From contig NZ_JNLJ01000005.1 of assembly GCF_000703045.1 (NCBI RefSeq), positions 505,859-569,858 of the forward strand: 64,000 bases of DNA. Direction: 5' to 3'. The notes beneath the pieces are model-generated. The model had not been told where the DNA came from. It saw nothing but the letters and a program-made list of their open reading frames with translations, and did no database searches. The stretch is from Persephonella sp. IF05-L8. Lineage in GTDB: Bacteria; Aquificota; Aquificia; Aquificales; Hydrogenothermaceae. The translations under genes were made by a program, and so were the position numbers. Below, piece after piece: positions 41,959 to 52,300 of this stretch (the first letter of the stretch is position 1; every line of letters begins with the position of its first letter).

Positions 41959-44868
41959 ATGGCACTGTCAAGGAGAGATTTCCTTAAAGCTTTAACAGCT
42001 TCAAGCGCAGGTATAGCTCTTGGTGGAAATGCAGCATTCGCAAAAGATAAGGCGACAATTGTAGAAGACCCAAGAAACTCATATCCGAACACAAGTTATA
42101 CAGAAACAATGTATAGAAAAGAGTTTGCATTTACCTACGGAAGCAAAGAAGACCACGGAACAGCCTACCACTGTGTAAACTGTCAGGGTAACTGTGCATG
42201 GGATGTATGGGTAAACAACGGAATTATCACAAGGGAGAACCAGGTCGCAAACTATACTCCTATCAACCCTAAAATCCCTGACTTTAATCCAAGAGGATGT
42301 AATAAGGGAATTCAGCACTCCCATGTGACTTATGAAAAGGACAGGATACTTTATCCTCTTAAAAGAGTAGGAAAAAGAGGAGAAGGAAAGTGGAAAAGGA
42401 TTTCATGGGATGAAGCGATAACTGAAATTGCCAAAAATATATATGAAACAATGCTCACAAAAGGACCAGAAGGTCTGTTTATCCACGTTGGAGCTGGTAT
42501 GCTTACAGAAGCAAGAGGTGCAGCTGGAAAAAGACTGGGAACACTACTTGGAGCTGTGAGAAATTATATCGCTTCCTACGTTGGTGATATGTTCCCTGGA
42601 GTAAGTCTGGTTTATGGTGAAGGAAACATCGGATGTTCTTATGACTTCTTCTACACAACCGATGTAAATATCTGGTGGGGACAAGACCCAAATAAAACAA
42701 GAATACCGGATGCACACTTCTTATGGGAAGGGAAATATAACGGAGCTAAAAACATCGTCATTACACCAGACTTTAACTCTACATGTGTACATGCAGATTT
42801 ATGGGTTCCAGTTAGAGCCGGATATGACGGTTTTCTGGCAATGGCAATAATTAATGAAATCATTCAGAAAAAACTTTATAAACCTAAATTCGTAAAACAT
42901 TTTACTGACCTTCCTTTCCTTGTCAGACTTGATAACAAAAAACTCCTTAGATTATCTGATATCGACCCTGACAAATCTCCAGAATTTGACCATGAACTTT
43001 ATGAAATTTTTGAAGAAAAAGGAGAAGGCAAAGAGTGGGAGCCAGAAGCAGCATTTTTCTCATGGAACACAAAAACCAATAAACTTACATTAATGCCAGG
43101 AACAGAAGGAGCTCCTGTAAAAACTCTCAGACTTAAAGATGTAGGATGGGATATAGACCCTGCTTTAGAAGGAACATGGGAAGTTACTTTAAAAGATGGC
43201 AGAAAAGTAAAAGTTACAACAGTATTTGAGCTGGTAAAACAAGAAGCAGCCAAATTTGATGCCAAAAAAACATGGAAACTTACAGGAGTTCACCCAACAA
43301 TAGTTGAACAGCTTGCTAAAGACATAGCTCTTCCAAAAGTTGTAATGATTTCCATGGGATTTACAATTGGTAAATACTTTAATGGCTTAATATCTCAAAG
43401 AGCTATTGCATCAATACCAGGGCTTGTTGGAAGACTTGGACCTTATGGTGGATTTAACTCAGAAAATGAATGGTCTATCTCTGGAATGGGTAAATTATCA
43501 GGATTTTCTGGTAAGTACAAACAAAGGTTTGCCTCAGGATTTGTTCAGGAATACATCCTTGGAAATATGTTAAAAGATGTAGAAAGACTTTATGATGAAG
43601 AAGACATTAAGAGAGCTACAGGTCTATCTAAAGAAGAATATCTCAAAAAAGTTAAAGAAGACCTTGCAAATTTTGGAACAGATGAGAAATGGAAAGAGAA
43701 CTTCCACAACAAAGACGGAAAGCCATACTGGGATACAGTAGAAACCTTCCTGATTTTTGCTGATTCAAGATTTAGAAGAAACAAAGGAGAAACATATAGA
43801 GAAGCATTCCTCAAAAAAGCTAAATTCTTTGCTTATGTTGATTGGAGAATGAACTCAACTGCCCAGTATGCAGACATTGTCCTTCCTGCAAAATCTATGT
43901 ATGAAGTATGGGATATAAGAACAAACCCTGGGTATCATAGATATGCCAATATGGCACAACCACCTCAAAACCTTAAACCTGTCGGCGAATCTAAATCTGA
44001 GTGGGAAATCTGCACAATGATTGTTGAGAAAATACAAGAACTTGCAATGAAAAAATACAAAGAAACAGGAGATAAAAAATATATCAAGATACCAGACCCA
44101 ACCCACTCAAAAACAGGATATAGAGACCTTGATAAATTAGTTGAGGAATACACCATCAACGGACACCTCAGAACTGACAAAGATGCAGTTGAACTGGCAC
44201 TTGAAAATGTAGAACAGTTCCAGCCTAACGACATTGAAACTGTCAGAAAAAGAGGTGGATTTATACAACTAAACGAAAAAGCAGGAAAAACATCACCACT
44301 TTATCCAGATAAACCTTATAACTCATTTGAAAACAACCTCTATCTATTTGAAAGATTTGAAACCCTTTCAGGAAGACTTACATACTACGTTGACCATGAC
44401 AGATGGATTGAGTTTGGTGCAAACGTTCCAACAGCAACAGAACCAATCAGACCAAAGAGATTTCCATTTGTTATGATGACCCCACACGCAAGATGGTCTA
44501 TCCACTCTACATACAAAGAGTCCTCACTCCTCCAAAGATTACAAAGAGGTGTTCCTTATGTAATGATTAACCCAGAAATAGCCAAGAAGAAAGGAATAAA
44601 AGATGGGGATGAAATAAGAGTATTTAATGACCTTGGTGAATTCTACGCAATGGCTAAGGTTTACCCATCATGTCCAAAAGATGCAATCATACTTGAACAC
44701 GGATGGGAGCCATTCCACTTTAAAGGAAACAAAAGCCACAACGCTGTCAACGCATCTCCACTAAACTTACTTGAGCTTTCAGACGGCTGGGGACACCTGA
44801 AATTTGGTGGAAACTGGGATGGTAACCAGCACGCTTATGAAACAACAGTAGATATTGAGAAAGCTTAA
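41959..44868 (+). CDS. Type II DMSO reductase-family molybdoenzyme, alpha subunit
   Basis: The 969-aa protein has a Tat signal (SRRDFLKA, 4-11). The FS0 cluster region reads HCVNCQGNCAW (His71, Cys72, Cys75, Cys79) with Cys114 as fourth; NarG-type H-x3-C-x3-C ligands are kept, with an extra Cys beside the His. SYVGDMFPG (Asp210) aligns with the Mo-ligand Asp region of NarG/EbdA. Relatives include ethylbenzene dehydrogenase, selenate, chlorate and DMS dehydrogenases. With the beta and gamma subunits it forms a periplasmic heterotrimer. Context suggests a sulfur-compound substrate. AAGGAGG precedes ATG. Confidence 0.9.
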   Translation: MALSRRDFLKALTASSAGIALGGNAAFAKDKATIVEDPRNSYPNTSYTETMYRKEFAFTYGSKEDHGTAYHCVNCQGNCAWDVWVNNGIITRENQVANYTPINPKIPDFNPRGCNKGIQHSHVTYEKDRILYPLKRVGKRGEGKWKRISWDEAITEIAKNIYETMLTKGPEGLFIHVGAGMLTEARGAAGKRLGTLLGAVRNYIASYVGDMFPGVSLVYGEGNIGCSYDFFYTTDVNIWWGQDPNKTRIPDAHFLWEGKYNGAKNIVITPDFNSTCVHADLWVPVRAGYDGFLAMAIINEIIQKKLYKPKFVKHFTDLPFLVRLDNKKLLRLSDIDPDKSPEFDHELYEIFEEKGEGKEWEPEAAFFSWNTKTNKLTLMPGTEGAPVKTLRLKDVGWDIDPALEGTWEVTLKDGRKVKVTTVFELVKQEAAKFDAKKTWKLTGVHPTIVEQLAKDIALPKVVMISMGFTIGKYFNGLISQRAIASIPGLVGRLGPYGGFNSENEWSISGMGKLSGFSGKYKQRFASGFVQEYILGNMLKDVERLYDEEDIKRATGLSKEEYLKKVKEDLANFGTDEKWKENFHNKDGKPYWDTVETFLIFADSRFRRNKGETYREAFLKKAKFFAYVDWRMNSTAQYADIVLPAKSMYEVWDIRTNPGYHRYANMAQPPQNLKPVGESKSEWEICTMIVEKIQELAMKKYKETGDKKYIKIPDPTHSKTGYRDLDKLVEEYTINGHLRTDKDAVELALENVEQFQPNDIETVRKRGGFIQLNEKAGKTSPLYPDKPYNSFENNLYLFERFETLSGRLTYYVDHDRWIEFGANVPTATEPIRPKRFPFVMMTPHARWSIHSTYKESSLLQRLQRGVPYVMINPEIAKKKGIKDGDEIRVFNDLGEFYAMAKVYPSCPKDAIILEHGWEPFHFKGNKSHNAVNASPLNLLELSDGWGHLKFGGNWDGNQHAYETTVDIEKA

Positions 44869-44883
44869 TAAGGAGGTTTAATA

Positions 44884-46038
44884 ATGGCTAAAAGACAATT
44901 AGCAATGGTAATGGATTTAAATAAATGTATTGGTTGCCAGACCTGTACAGTTGCCTGTAAAACCCAATGGACTAACAGAAACGGCAGAGAATATATGTAC
45001 TGGAACAACGTTGAAACTCATCCAGGCGCAGGATATCCAAAGAATTGGATGGAAGCTGGCGGTGGATTTGATGAAAATGGAAATCTGAGAGACGGAATAA
45101 TTCCAGACATGGTTGATTATGGAGTACCATGGGATTACAACCATGATGAAATATTTAATACCCCTGCAGATGATTTTGTTCTTTCTCCAGATGAAGACCC
45201 TAAATGGGGTCCTAACTGGGACGAAGATGTTGGTATAGGTGACTGGCCTAACTCCTATTTCTTCTATATTCCAAGAATATGTAATCACTGTTCTAACCCT
45301 GGATGTCTTGCTGCCTGCCCAAGGGAAGCAATTTTCAAAAGGGAGCAAGATGGTATTGTTCTTGTTGACCTTGATAGATGTCAGGGGTATAGATACTGTA
45401 TTGCAGGATGCCCTTATAAGAAAATTTACTTTAATCCTAAACTTTCAAAATCAGAAAAATGTATATTCTGCTTCCCAAGAATTGAAAAAGGACTTCCTCC
45501 TGCATGTGCCCACCAGTGTGTCGGAAGAATAAGATTTGTTGGATTTCTTGATGACGAAGAAGGACAGGTATACAAACTGGTTCATAAGTACAAAGTTGCT
45601 CTTCCTCTCAGACCAGACTTTGGAACACAGCCTAACGTTTACTACGTTCCACCTGTAATTGCTCCACCAAAATTTGATGATGATGGTAAACCTACTGATG
45701 AGCAAAGAATTCCAATTGAATATCTTGAGAAACTTTTTGGTCCAGAAGTCCACCAGGCTATCAAGACACTCAAAGAAGAAATGGCTAAAAGAGAAAGAGG
45801 AGAAGAATCTGAACTAATGGATATTCTGATTGCTTATAACCACGCAGACATGTTCAGACTTGACGAGAACTATTACCAAAAAATTGCTGCAGAGCAAGGA
45901 TTAAAAGGAACAGAATACTTCAAGCTGATAGATGAGAGATATGTTCAGGGTGCAAATACTCCAAAGGTAGAAGGAGTTTACGGAAAAGTTTACTTCCAGA
46001 CACAACCTGCATTAAAAGAGGAGAAAGAAGGGGAGTAA
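44884..46038 (+). CDS. Iron-sulfur beta subunit of the type II molybdoenzyme
   Basis: The 384-aa protein has four cluster motifs: CIGCQTCTVACK (15-26), CNHCSNPGCLAACP, CQGYRYCIAGCPYKK (166-180) and CIFCFPRIEKG with CAHQCVG. In the third, Tyr169 replaces a Cys, as Trp does in NarH, predicting a [3Fe-4S] cluster. The long insert after motif I (YMYWNNVETHPG) is typical of EbdB/SerB/DdhB. It carries electrons from Mo-bis-MGD to the haem subunit. A GAAGGGGA/TCCCCTTC hairpin follows. Confidence 0.93.
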   Translation: MAKRQLAMVMDLNKCIGCQTCTVACKTQWTNRNGREYMYWNNVETHPGAGYPKNWMEAGGGFDENGNLRDGIIPDMVDYGVPWDYNHDEIFNTPADDFVLSPDEDPKWGPNWDEDVGIGDWPNSYFFYIPRICNHCSNPGCLAACPREAIFKREQDGIVLVDLDRCQGYRYCIAGCPYKKIYFNPKLSKSEKCIFCFPRIEKGLPPACAHQCVGRIRFVGFLDDEEGQVYKLVHKYKVALPLRPDFGTQPNVYYVPPVIAPPKFDDDGKPTDEQRIPIEYLEKLFGPEVHQAIKTLKEEMAKRERGEESELMDILIAYNHADMFRLDENYYQKIAAEQGLKGTEYFKLIDERYVQGANTPKVEGVYGKVYFQTQPALKEEKEGE

Positions 46039-46050
46039 TTTCCCCTTCTT
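46027..46050 (+). terminator. Hairpin between beta and gamma genes
   Basis: GAAGGGGA / TCCCCTTC, 8-bp perfect stem, 6-base loop, followed by TT only. Overlaps the beta stop codon; likely modulates gamma expression rather than ending the transcript. Confidence 0.5.
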
Positions 46051-46075
46051 GAAAAATGGAGCAAGGAGGAAAGTA

Positions 46076-47257
46076 ATGAAAAAAAGCATAAAATTTGCAG
46101 CATTAGGATTATCAGCCCTGATAGTTTCAAATATTGCTGTAGCTTCTGAAGAAGACTTTATGAAAAATGAAGTCATAAACGCTAAAGCCGTTAATGGAAC
46201 AATCCCTGTAGACCCATCTGCAAACTTCTGGAATTCAATACAAGGAAAGGAAATCACCCTATATCCTCAAATCTCTGTAAGATTAAATGATAAAAAGGCC
46301 AATGAGTTAATCCCCAAAAAAGAAGCTGTAAAAGCTACAGTAAAAGTTGCTTATAACAAAAACAATATTGCTGTTTATGTTCAATGGAAAGATAAAACAC
46401 CATCTATCCAGCCAGCATTAACAACAAATCAGTTTGCAGATGGTGTAAGTATAGAATTCCCAAATAAATTTGGAAAAGGAATATCCCTTCCATACATAGG
46501 AATGGGAGATGAAAATCACCCTGTAACTGTTTACTTACAAAAAACCGTAACAGGTAGAGATTATCAGAAGGTATTTATTTCAGAAGGGTTTGGTTCTCTC
46601 ACAGAGATTAAAGAACCAGCAGAAATTGAAATGAAATATAACAAGGATACAAAACAGTGGACAGCAGTATTTAAAAGACCTATCAAGACAGAAAACTCAA
46701 ATCTGGCTTCAGGTCTTGTTCCGGTAGCATTTGCTATATGGGATGGAAATCAATATGAAAGGGATGGGAACAAATCCCTCTCAAGCTGGAAGTTTATTAA
46801 ACTTGGAGATTATAATATAGACCCAGAATATCTCAAATATGTATCCTGGGGATACCCTGGAGAAAAATTAGGAGACCCTAAAAAAGGAAAACAGATAGCT
46901 ATCCAGAACGGATGTAGTGGTTGCCATAGATTTGATGACCAGACTACAGCTGTTCAGGGAATGGCTCCCGACTTATCAAACATTGGGGCAATTTCTCTAC
47001 CAATATACCTTAAAGAATCCATAGTAAATCCAAACGATGTAGTTATTAGAAACTTAAATCCAAACAGACATTACGACAAAAACCAGAAACCTGACAGGTT
47101 TAAAGCTTATCCTAATAACAATATGTATCAGTGGTATATAACTGTAGATGGAAAGAAACAATCTAAAATGCCTCCATTCTCTCATCTCAGTGAACAAGAT
47201 TTAAAAGACTTAATTGCGTATCTTTCAACACTTAAAGACTGGAAAAACTTTAAATAA
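46076..47257 (+). CDS. Haem-b gamma subunit fused to a C-terminal cytochrome c domain
   Basis: The 393-aa protein has a signal peptide (about 1-23) and an ethylbenzene-dehydrogenase-type haem domain (about 35-260; NIAVYVQWKDK, FADGVSIEFP, VAFAIWDGNQYERDG). In EbdG/DdhC this binds haem b with Met and Lys. Uniquely visible here is an added class I cytochrome c domain with CSGCH (Cys280, Cys283, His284) and a distal Met in KKQSKMPPFSHLS. The fusion would pass electrons straight to c-type carriers. ATG 46076 has AAGGAGGAAAG. Confidence 0.9.
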   Translation: MKKSIKFAALGLSALIVSNIAVASEEDFMKNEVINAKAVNGTIPVDPSANFWNSIQGKEITLYPQISVRLNDKKANELIPKKEAVKATVKVAYNKNNIAVYVQWKDKTPSIQPALTTNQFADGVSIEFPNKFGKGISLPYIGMGDENHPVTVYLQKTVTGRDYQKVFISEGFGSLTEIKEPAEIEMKYNKDTKQWTAVFKRPIKTENSNLASGLVPVAFAIWDGNQYERDGNKSLSSWKFIKLGDYNIDPEYLKYVSWGYPGEKLGDPKKGKQIAIQNGCSGCHRFDDQTTAVQGMAPDLSNIGAISLPIYLKESIVNPNDVVIRNLNPNRHYDKNQKPDRFKAYPNNNMYQWYITVDGKKQSKMPPFSHLSEQDLKDLIAYLSTLKDWKNFK

Positions 47258-47269
47258 CGGAGGTTTAAA

Positions 47270-47728
47270 ATGATTAAGTATATTTTGACATCTGCCGTAA
47301 GTTTATCTATTGCTTTAGGAATAACAGCTGTAAATGTTCCATCTGTATGGGCAGAAGAAGATGAAGACAATGAAGTTGAGTTCACCAGTGCATCAATAAC
47401 AGCTCTCGCCTGTGCTAAAGAAGCAGAAGAAACAGGAGATATAGAAGGACTTATATCCTGTCCCCCTCACAAAGCCTGGGAAGGAGTTAAAGATATTTAT
47501 ACAGGGGAACCTAAAATAGTTGTATTTGATGTTACAGAAGAAGCATACTACTTTGTACAGGCTTCTAAAGACAGTGTCTATTATTACGAACTGCTTGAAG
47601 GATATGATGGTTCAATGGATGCATCCGGTGTTATCGTTGGAGAAAAAGATGGAATTCCCGTTGTCAAACTTGACGAATATGAAATCACCCCAAAGCCCAA
47701 ACCAGGCTTTTTCAAAGGTTGTCTCTAA
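47270..47728 (+). CDS. Periplasmic protein ending Gly-Cys-Leu, 152 aa, unknown
   Basis: Signal peptide (about 1-28, PSVWAEE), an acidic linker, a body with ALACAKEAEE and LISCPPHKAWEG and a beta-rich repeat of about 50 residues, ending PKPGFFKGCL. Two internal Cys and a penultimate Cys are present. The GCL end matches that of the membrane rhodanese at 41430. No family recognised. CGGAGGT precedes the ATG. A 9-bp hairpin lies between it and the next gene. Confidence 0.7.
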   Translation: MIKYILTSAVSLSIALGITAVNVPSVWAEEDEDNEVEFTSASITALACAKEAEETGDIEGLISCPPHKAWEGVKDIYTGEPKIVVFDVTEEAYYFVQASKDSVYYYELLEGYDGSMDASGVIVGEKDGIPVVKLDEYEITPKPKPGFFKGCL

Positions 47729-47740
47729 CAAAAGCAGGTT

Positions 47741-47760
47741 AGGGGAGCTGTAGCTCCCCT
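47741..47760 (+). other. Perfect intercistronic hairpin
   Basis: AGGGGAGC TGTA GCTCCCCT, 8-bp perfect stem without a T tract, between the two molybdoenzyme modules. Probably mRNA processing or stabilisation. Confidence 0.55.
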
Positions 47761-47788
47761 CGGTAAATATTATTAGGAGGGTACCCCC

Positions 47789-48424
47789 ATGAGATTAGGA
47801 TTTTTGGTAGACCTGAGTAGATGTATGGGATGCATGGCCTGTGCAGTTGCCTGTAAAGCAGAAAATAATGTTCCGCTGCATAGCTGGAGGCTAAGGGTAA
47901 AATACATAGACCAGGGTGAATTTCCAGATGTAAAAAGACATTTCGTCCCATTAAGATGCAATCACTGTGAAAATGCACCTTGCGAAAGAATATGTCCAGT
48001 ATCAGCTCTCCATTATCTACCTAACGGTATTGTTAATGTTGACCATGATAGATGTATAGGTTGTGCTTCATGTATGATGGCATGTCCTTACAATGCAATC
48101 TATCTTGACCCAATTACAAATTCAGCAGACAAATGTACTTACTGTGCACACAGAATTGAAGTTGGAATGATGCCAGCATGCGTAGTTGCATGTCCAACAC
48201 ACGCAAATATTTTTGGTGACCTTGATGACCCAGAGTCAGAAATTTCTAAATACCTTAAAAATCATAAGGATGTTATGGTTAGAAAACCTGAACTGAACAC
48301 ACATCCAAAACACTTCTATGTAAGAGGTTCAACTGTTGCCTTAGACCCATTAGCATCAGAAAGACCAGAAGGATATACGCTGTTCACTGAAGTTAAGTTC
48401 TTAGACCACATAGGAGGGCATTAA
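47789..48424 (+). CDS. Four-cluster ferredoxin subunit (PsrB/TtrB/DmsB type)
   Basis: The 211-aa protein has four [4Fe-4S] motifs: CMGCMACAVACK (near residue 13), CNHCENAPCERICP, CIGCASCMMACP and CTYCAHRIEVGMMPACVVACP. It is the standard electron-transfer B subunit between a molybdopterin A subunit and an NrfD-type membrane C subunit. TTAGGAGGGTA precedes the ATG. One base separates it from the C subunit gene. Confidence 0.93.
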   Translation: MRLGFLVDLSRCMGCMACAVACKAENNVPLHSWRLRVKYIDQGEFPDVKRHFVPLRCNHCENAPCERICPVSALHYLPNGIVNVDHDRCIGCASCMMACPYNAIYLDPITNSADKCTYCAHRIEVGMMPACVVACPTHANIFGDLDDPESEISKYLKNHKDVMVRKPELNTHPKHFYVRGSTVALDPLASERPEGYTLFTEVKFLDHIGGH

Positions 48425-48425
48425 A

Positions 48426-49310
48426 ATGATTGGGGCAGAAGTAACTTTTGATGTGGCTCTCCCTAAAATAATCTGGGGATGGCTTGTTTCAACAAATATG
48501 TGGGCAAAAAGTATTGCAACAGGTACATTTTTACTTGGCTTTTACTTTATAAAAAGATATCCAGAACAGGACAACTTCTTTAGAAAATGGCTCCCAATAC
48601 TGGGAATAATATTTATAGGTATCACGCTACTTGTAACAGTTTTAGACCTTCATCATATGTTTAGGTTCTGGAAGATTTTCTTCTATCCACACTTCACATC
48701 AGCGGTAACCCTTGGAGCATGGGTAGTATCTGGCTTCGTAATAGTTCTTTTAATATCTTTCTGGTCATGGGCAATAGGAAATAAAAAACTATTTGATAAA
48801 GTCGCAATACCAGGATTTATACTTGCATTTTTTGCAACTATTTATACAGCAGGAATTATGGGAGAAGCCACAGCAAGAGAAGTATGGGTATTCCCTGCAG
48901 AAATGGTTTCAATGCTTCTAAGTGCTATGATTGCTGGTTCTGCAGCATACCTGATAATAGATGCAATATACGGGCATATCTTAAAAGAGGAGATTAGGAG
49001 AGAACTTGGTTATATCCTTCTTGGAAGTGCCTTCTTAGCAGCAGCCATGTTTATAGGAGAACTTATATTCGCTAAAATGCACAGTGAATTTTCTTACGAA
49101 GTTATAAAAGTTCTTGCTTTTGGAGAAGTTGCTCCATTTTTCTGGCTTGGATTGTTATTTACCTTCATTATTCCTATAGTTCTAATTGGAATAGCAAATG
49201 AGTTCAGAAAATACAGATATGCATGGATGGCTGCAATTTTTGCTCTTATTGGATTGTGGCTCATAAAACATGCATGGCTTATAGCTCCACAATGTTTACC
49301 ATTAAGCTAA
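48426..49310 (+). CDS. NrfD/PsrC-type membrane quinone subunit
   Basis: The 294-aa protein has eight to nine hydrophobic segments and NrfD features such as TNMWAKSIATGTFLLGFYF and DLHHMFRFWKIFFYPHFTSAV. It anchors the A-B pair and exchanges electrons with quinone. Five charged residues sit within helices (E, R, H), as in PsrC where they line a proton path. Gene order B-C-A matches many Psr/Ttr operons. Confidence 0.9.
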   Translation: MIGAEVTFDVALPKIIWGWLVSTNMWAKSIATGTFLLGFYFIKRYPEQDNFFRKWLPILGIIFIGITLLVTVLDLHHMFRFWKIFFYPHFTSAVTLGAWVVSGFVIVLLISFWSWAIGNKKLFDKVAIPGFILAFFATIYTAGIMGEATAREVWVFPAEMVSMLLSAMIAGSAAYLIIDAIYGHILKEEIRRELGYILLGSAFLAAAMFIGELIFAKMHSEFSYEVIKVLAFGEVAPFFWLGLLFTFIIPIVLIGIANEFRKYRYAWMAAIFALIGLWLIKHAWLIAPQCLPLS

Positions 49311-49327
49311 TCAGGAGGGTAGTATAA

Positions 49328-52300
49328 ATGAGAACTACAAGAAGAAATTTTATAAAAGGAATTGCTGCAACAATAGGTGGAGCAGCTTTAGCTAAAGGTG
49401 TTGTTGAAAAAATAAATCCTGCTGCACAGGCAGAAACAAATTCGGAACTTACTTTTACACCATCAAGATTAGACTATTATCCTCCATTTGATAAATGGAA
49501 TAACTGGAAAGAGCCAGATGGAGATTACTGGAAAAAACATGGTGGTGCTTTAAGAGAGGGGGTTAAATTAATAAACTATATGATAGTTCCAACAGTATGT
49601 AACAACTGTGAAGCTGCATGTGGTCTTACTGCATGGATTGATAAAGACAACCTTGTAATAAAGAAATTTATGGGTAACCCATTTCATTCTGGTTCAAGGG
49701 GAAGAAACTGTGCAAAAGGGTATGCATCCCTTGCTCAAACCTATGACCCAGATAGAATTCCATTCCCACTAAAAAGAGCTCCCGGCTCTAAAAGAGGAGA
49801 AGGCAAATGGGTAAGAACCACATGGGATGAGGCTCTGGAAACAATTGGAAAACGAATGAGAGAAACAATTAAAAGAGCTAAAGAAGAGGGAGACGAGCTT
49901 GCCAAAAAAATGATAATGTATCACGTAGGAAGACCTAATGAGTCAGGAGGATTTACTGCAAGGGTTGTATGGTCTTGGGGTGGAGATTATCACAACTCAC
50001 ATACAAACATCTGCTCTGCAGGTGGAAGACTTGGGGGTATTGCATGGAGTGGCGATGACAGACCATCCCCAGACTTTGCAAATTCAAGACTTATATTCCT
50101 GTCTTCCTCCCATGCTGCAGATGCAGGCCACTACTTCCAACAACATGCTGGTTATATAGCAGATGCAAGAGCCAAAGGAGCCAGACTTGTTGTAATGGAC
50201 CCACGATTATCAAACTCAGCGGGGCTGGCTGATTTATGGATACCTGTATGGCCAGGAACAGAAGCTGCCATTTATCTTTCAATGATAAGCAGATTACTTC
50301 AAGAGGACAAATACAATAGAAAATTCATGGAAAGATGGGTTAACTGGAAAACATTCCTGAAAGACAAAGAATATCTAAACTATCTTCTGAAAGAAGGAAG
50401 AATTTCCAAACTACCTGAAGGGGAAACATTTGATGATTTCATAGAGGTATTAAAAGACCTTTACAAAGATTACACATTTGAATGGGCTGCAGAGGAAACA
50501 AAAGTTCCTATAGATAGACTGGAAAAACTTTATGAATATATTCTGTGGGCTGGAGATAGAATTACGATTTACTTCTGGAGAGCTCAGGCTGCTGGAAACA
50601 GAGGTGGTTGGATGTCAGCAGGTAGAACAGGATATTTCTTCCTGATTGTAACTGGTGCAATAGGCGGAATAGGTGCCAACGGATGGCATCACTGGCATGT
50701 GCTTGGAGTTGGAGGAAAAGGAGGAAAGGCAACACTTAAAGAAAATCCAGACCCAGTAGATGCATGGAACGAACTTGCCTGGCCACCTGAATGGCCTTTA
50801 TCAACTTACGAATTATCATTCCTACTGCCTCACCTGCTTTCTGACGACGAATGGAGAAAGAAATGGGAAGAAAGGGGATTAAAAATACCTGACAAATTAG
50901 ATGTATGGATTTCTAAGATATACAACCCTGTATGGATTAACCCTGATGGTTTCAGATGGATAGAGGTTTTAAAAGATGAAAACAAGATGGGTCTTACTGT
51001 AAACCTTTCTCCAACATGGTCTGAAACAAACTGGTTTGTTGATTATATTCTGCCGGTAGGACTTGCAGGTGAAAGACATGATAACCAGTCTGCTGAAACA
51101 AAACCTGAAAGATGGACAGCATTTAGACAACCTGTGTTAAGAGTTGCTTTACAAAAAATGGGCTGGAAACCTAAAGTTCCCTGGAGAGCTACATTAGAAG
51201 CCCACAAAAAAGTCGGCTTAGGTGAAGTATGGGAGGAAAATGAATTCTGGATAAATCTGGCATGGGCTATAGACCCAGACGGGGAATTAGGAATAAGACA
51301 GCTTTATGAATCAAAGAAAAATCCAGGAAAACCTGTAACCATAGAAGAATGGTATGAGGCAGCATTTGGGGTACTTCCAAACTTAAGAAAGGTCTGTGAA
51401 AAATTAGGAGTTACCCCTTATGAGTATATGAGAGATAGAGGAGCTTGGACAGAAGAAACAAATGTATACAACGTCCATGAAAGAGAAATACCTTATGACC
51501 CGGAAAGAGATGCTTACAAATACAAAGGAAAATGGATACCAAGAAGCGAACTTGCCATAGACCCAGACTCAGGAGCTGTTTATCTAAAAGGGCACGGAGA
51601 GAAAATCCATTCAGAAAGACATACTATAGGAGTAATGAAAGATGGAAAACTTCTGAAAGGCTTCCATACTCCAACAGGATTACTGGAGTTCTACTCAAAA
51701 ACCTTCGTGGAATTTAAATGGCCTGAATACGCAATTCCTTACTATCCAAAAACAAAAGAAGAAAGACAAAAATTAATCCATGTGGTTACACATGTTCACC
51801 ACGATTATATGACAGAACCAAATGCATTTGTTCTAAACCCAATCTACAGACTTCCTTATAACATTCATACAAGGTCTGTAAATGCTAAGTGGCTTATGGA
51901 AATATCCCAGAACCACAACCCAGTATGGATTTATGAAGGTGATGCAAAAAGACTGGGTATAAAAAGAGGAGACCCAATAAAAGTCAGAGTTGTTGATACC
52001 GTTTCAGGAATAGAGGTTGGATATTTTGTTGGAATGGCTATTCCTACTCAGGCAACAAGACCTGGAGTTCTGGCATGCTCCCACCACTCTGGAAGATGGA
52101 GAGTAAGAAATTTTGCTAAAGTTGAAGGTTTTGACCAGCCTCTTGGAATAATGACCTATGGTTCAGAAAAAGTTGATATAAAACAGGAAGGCAATATATG
52201 GAAACTTAGAGTAGAAGGTGGAACAATTCCAAGAGAAGTAGAGATAGAGCACACAGAAAAATGGTTAAAATGGCCATACCCAGAATTTAATAAAGACATA

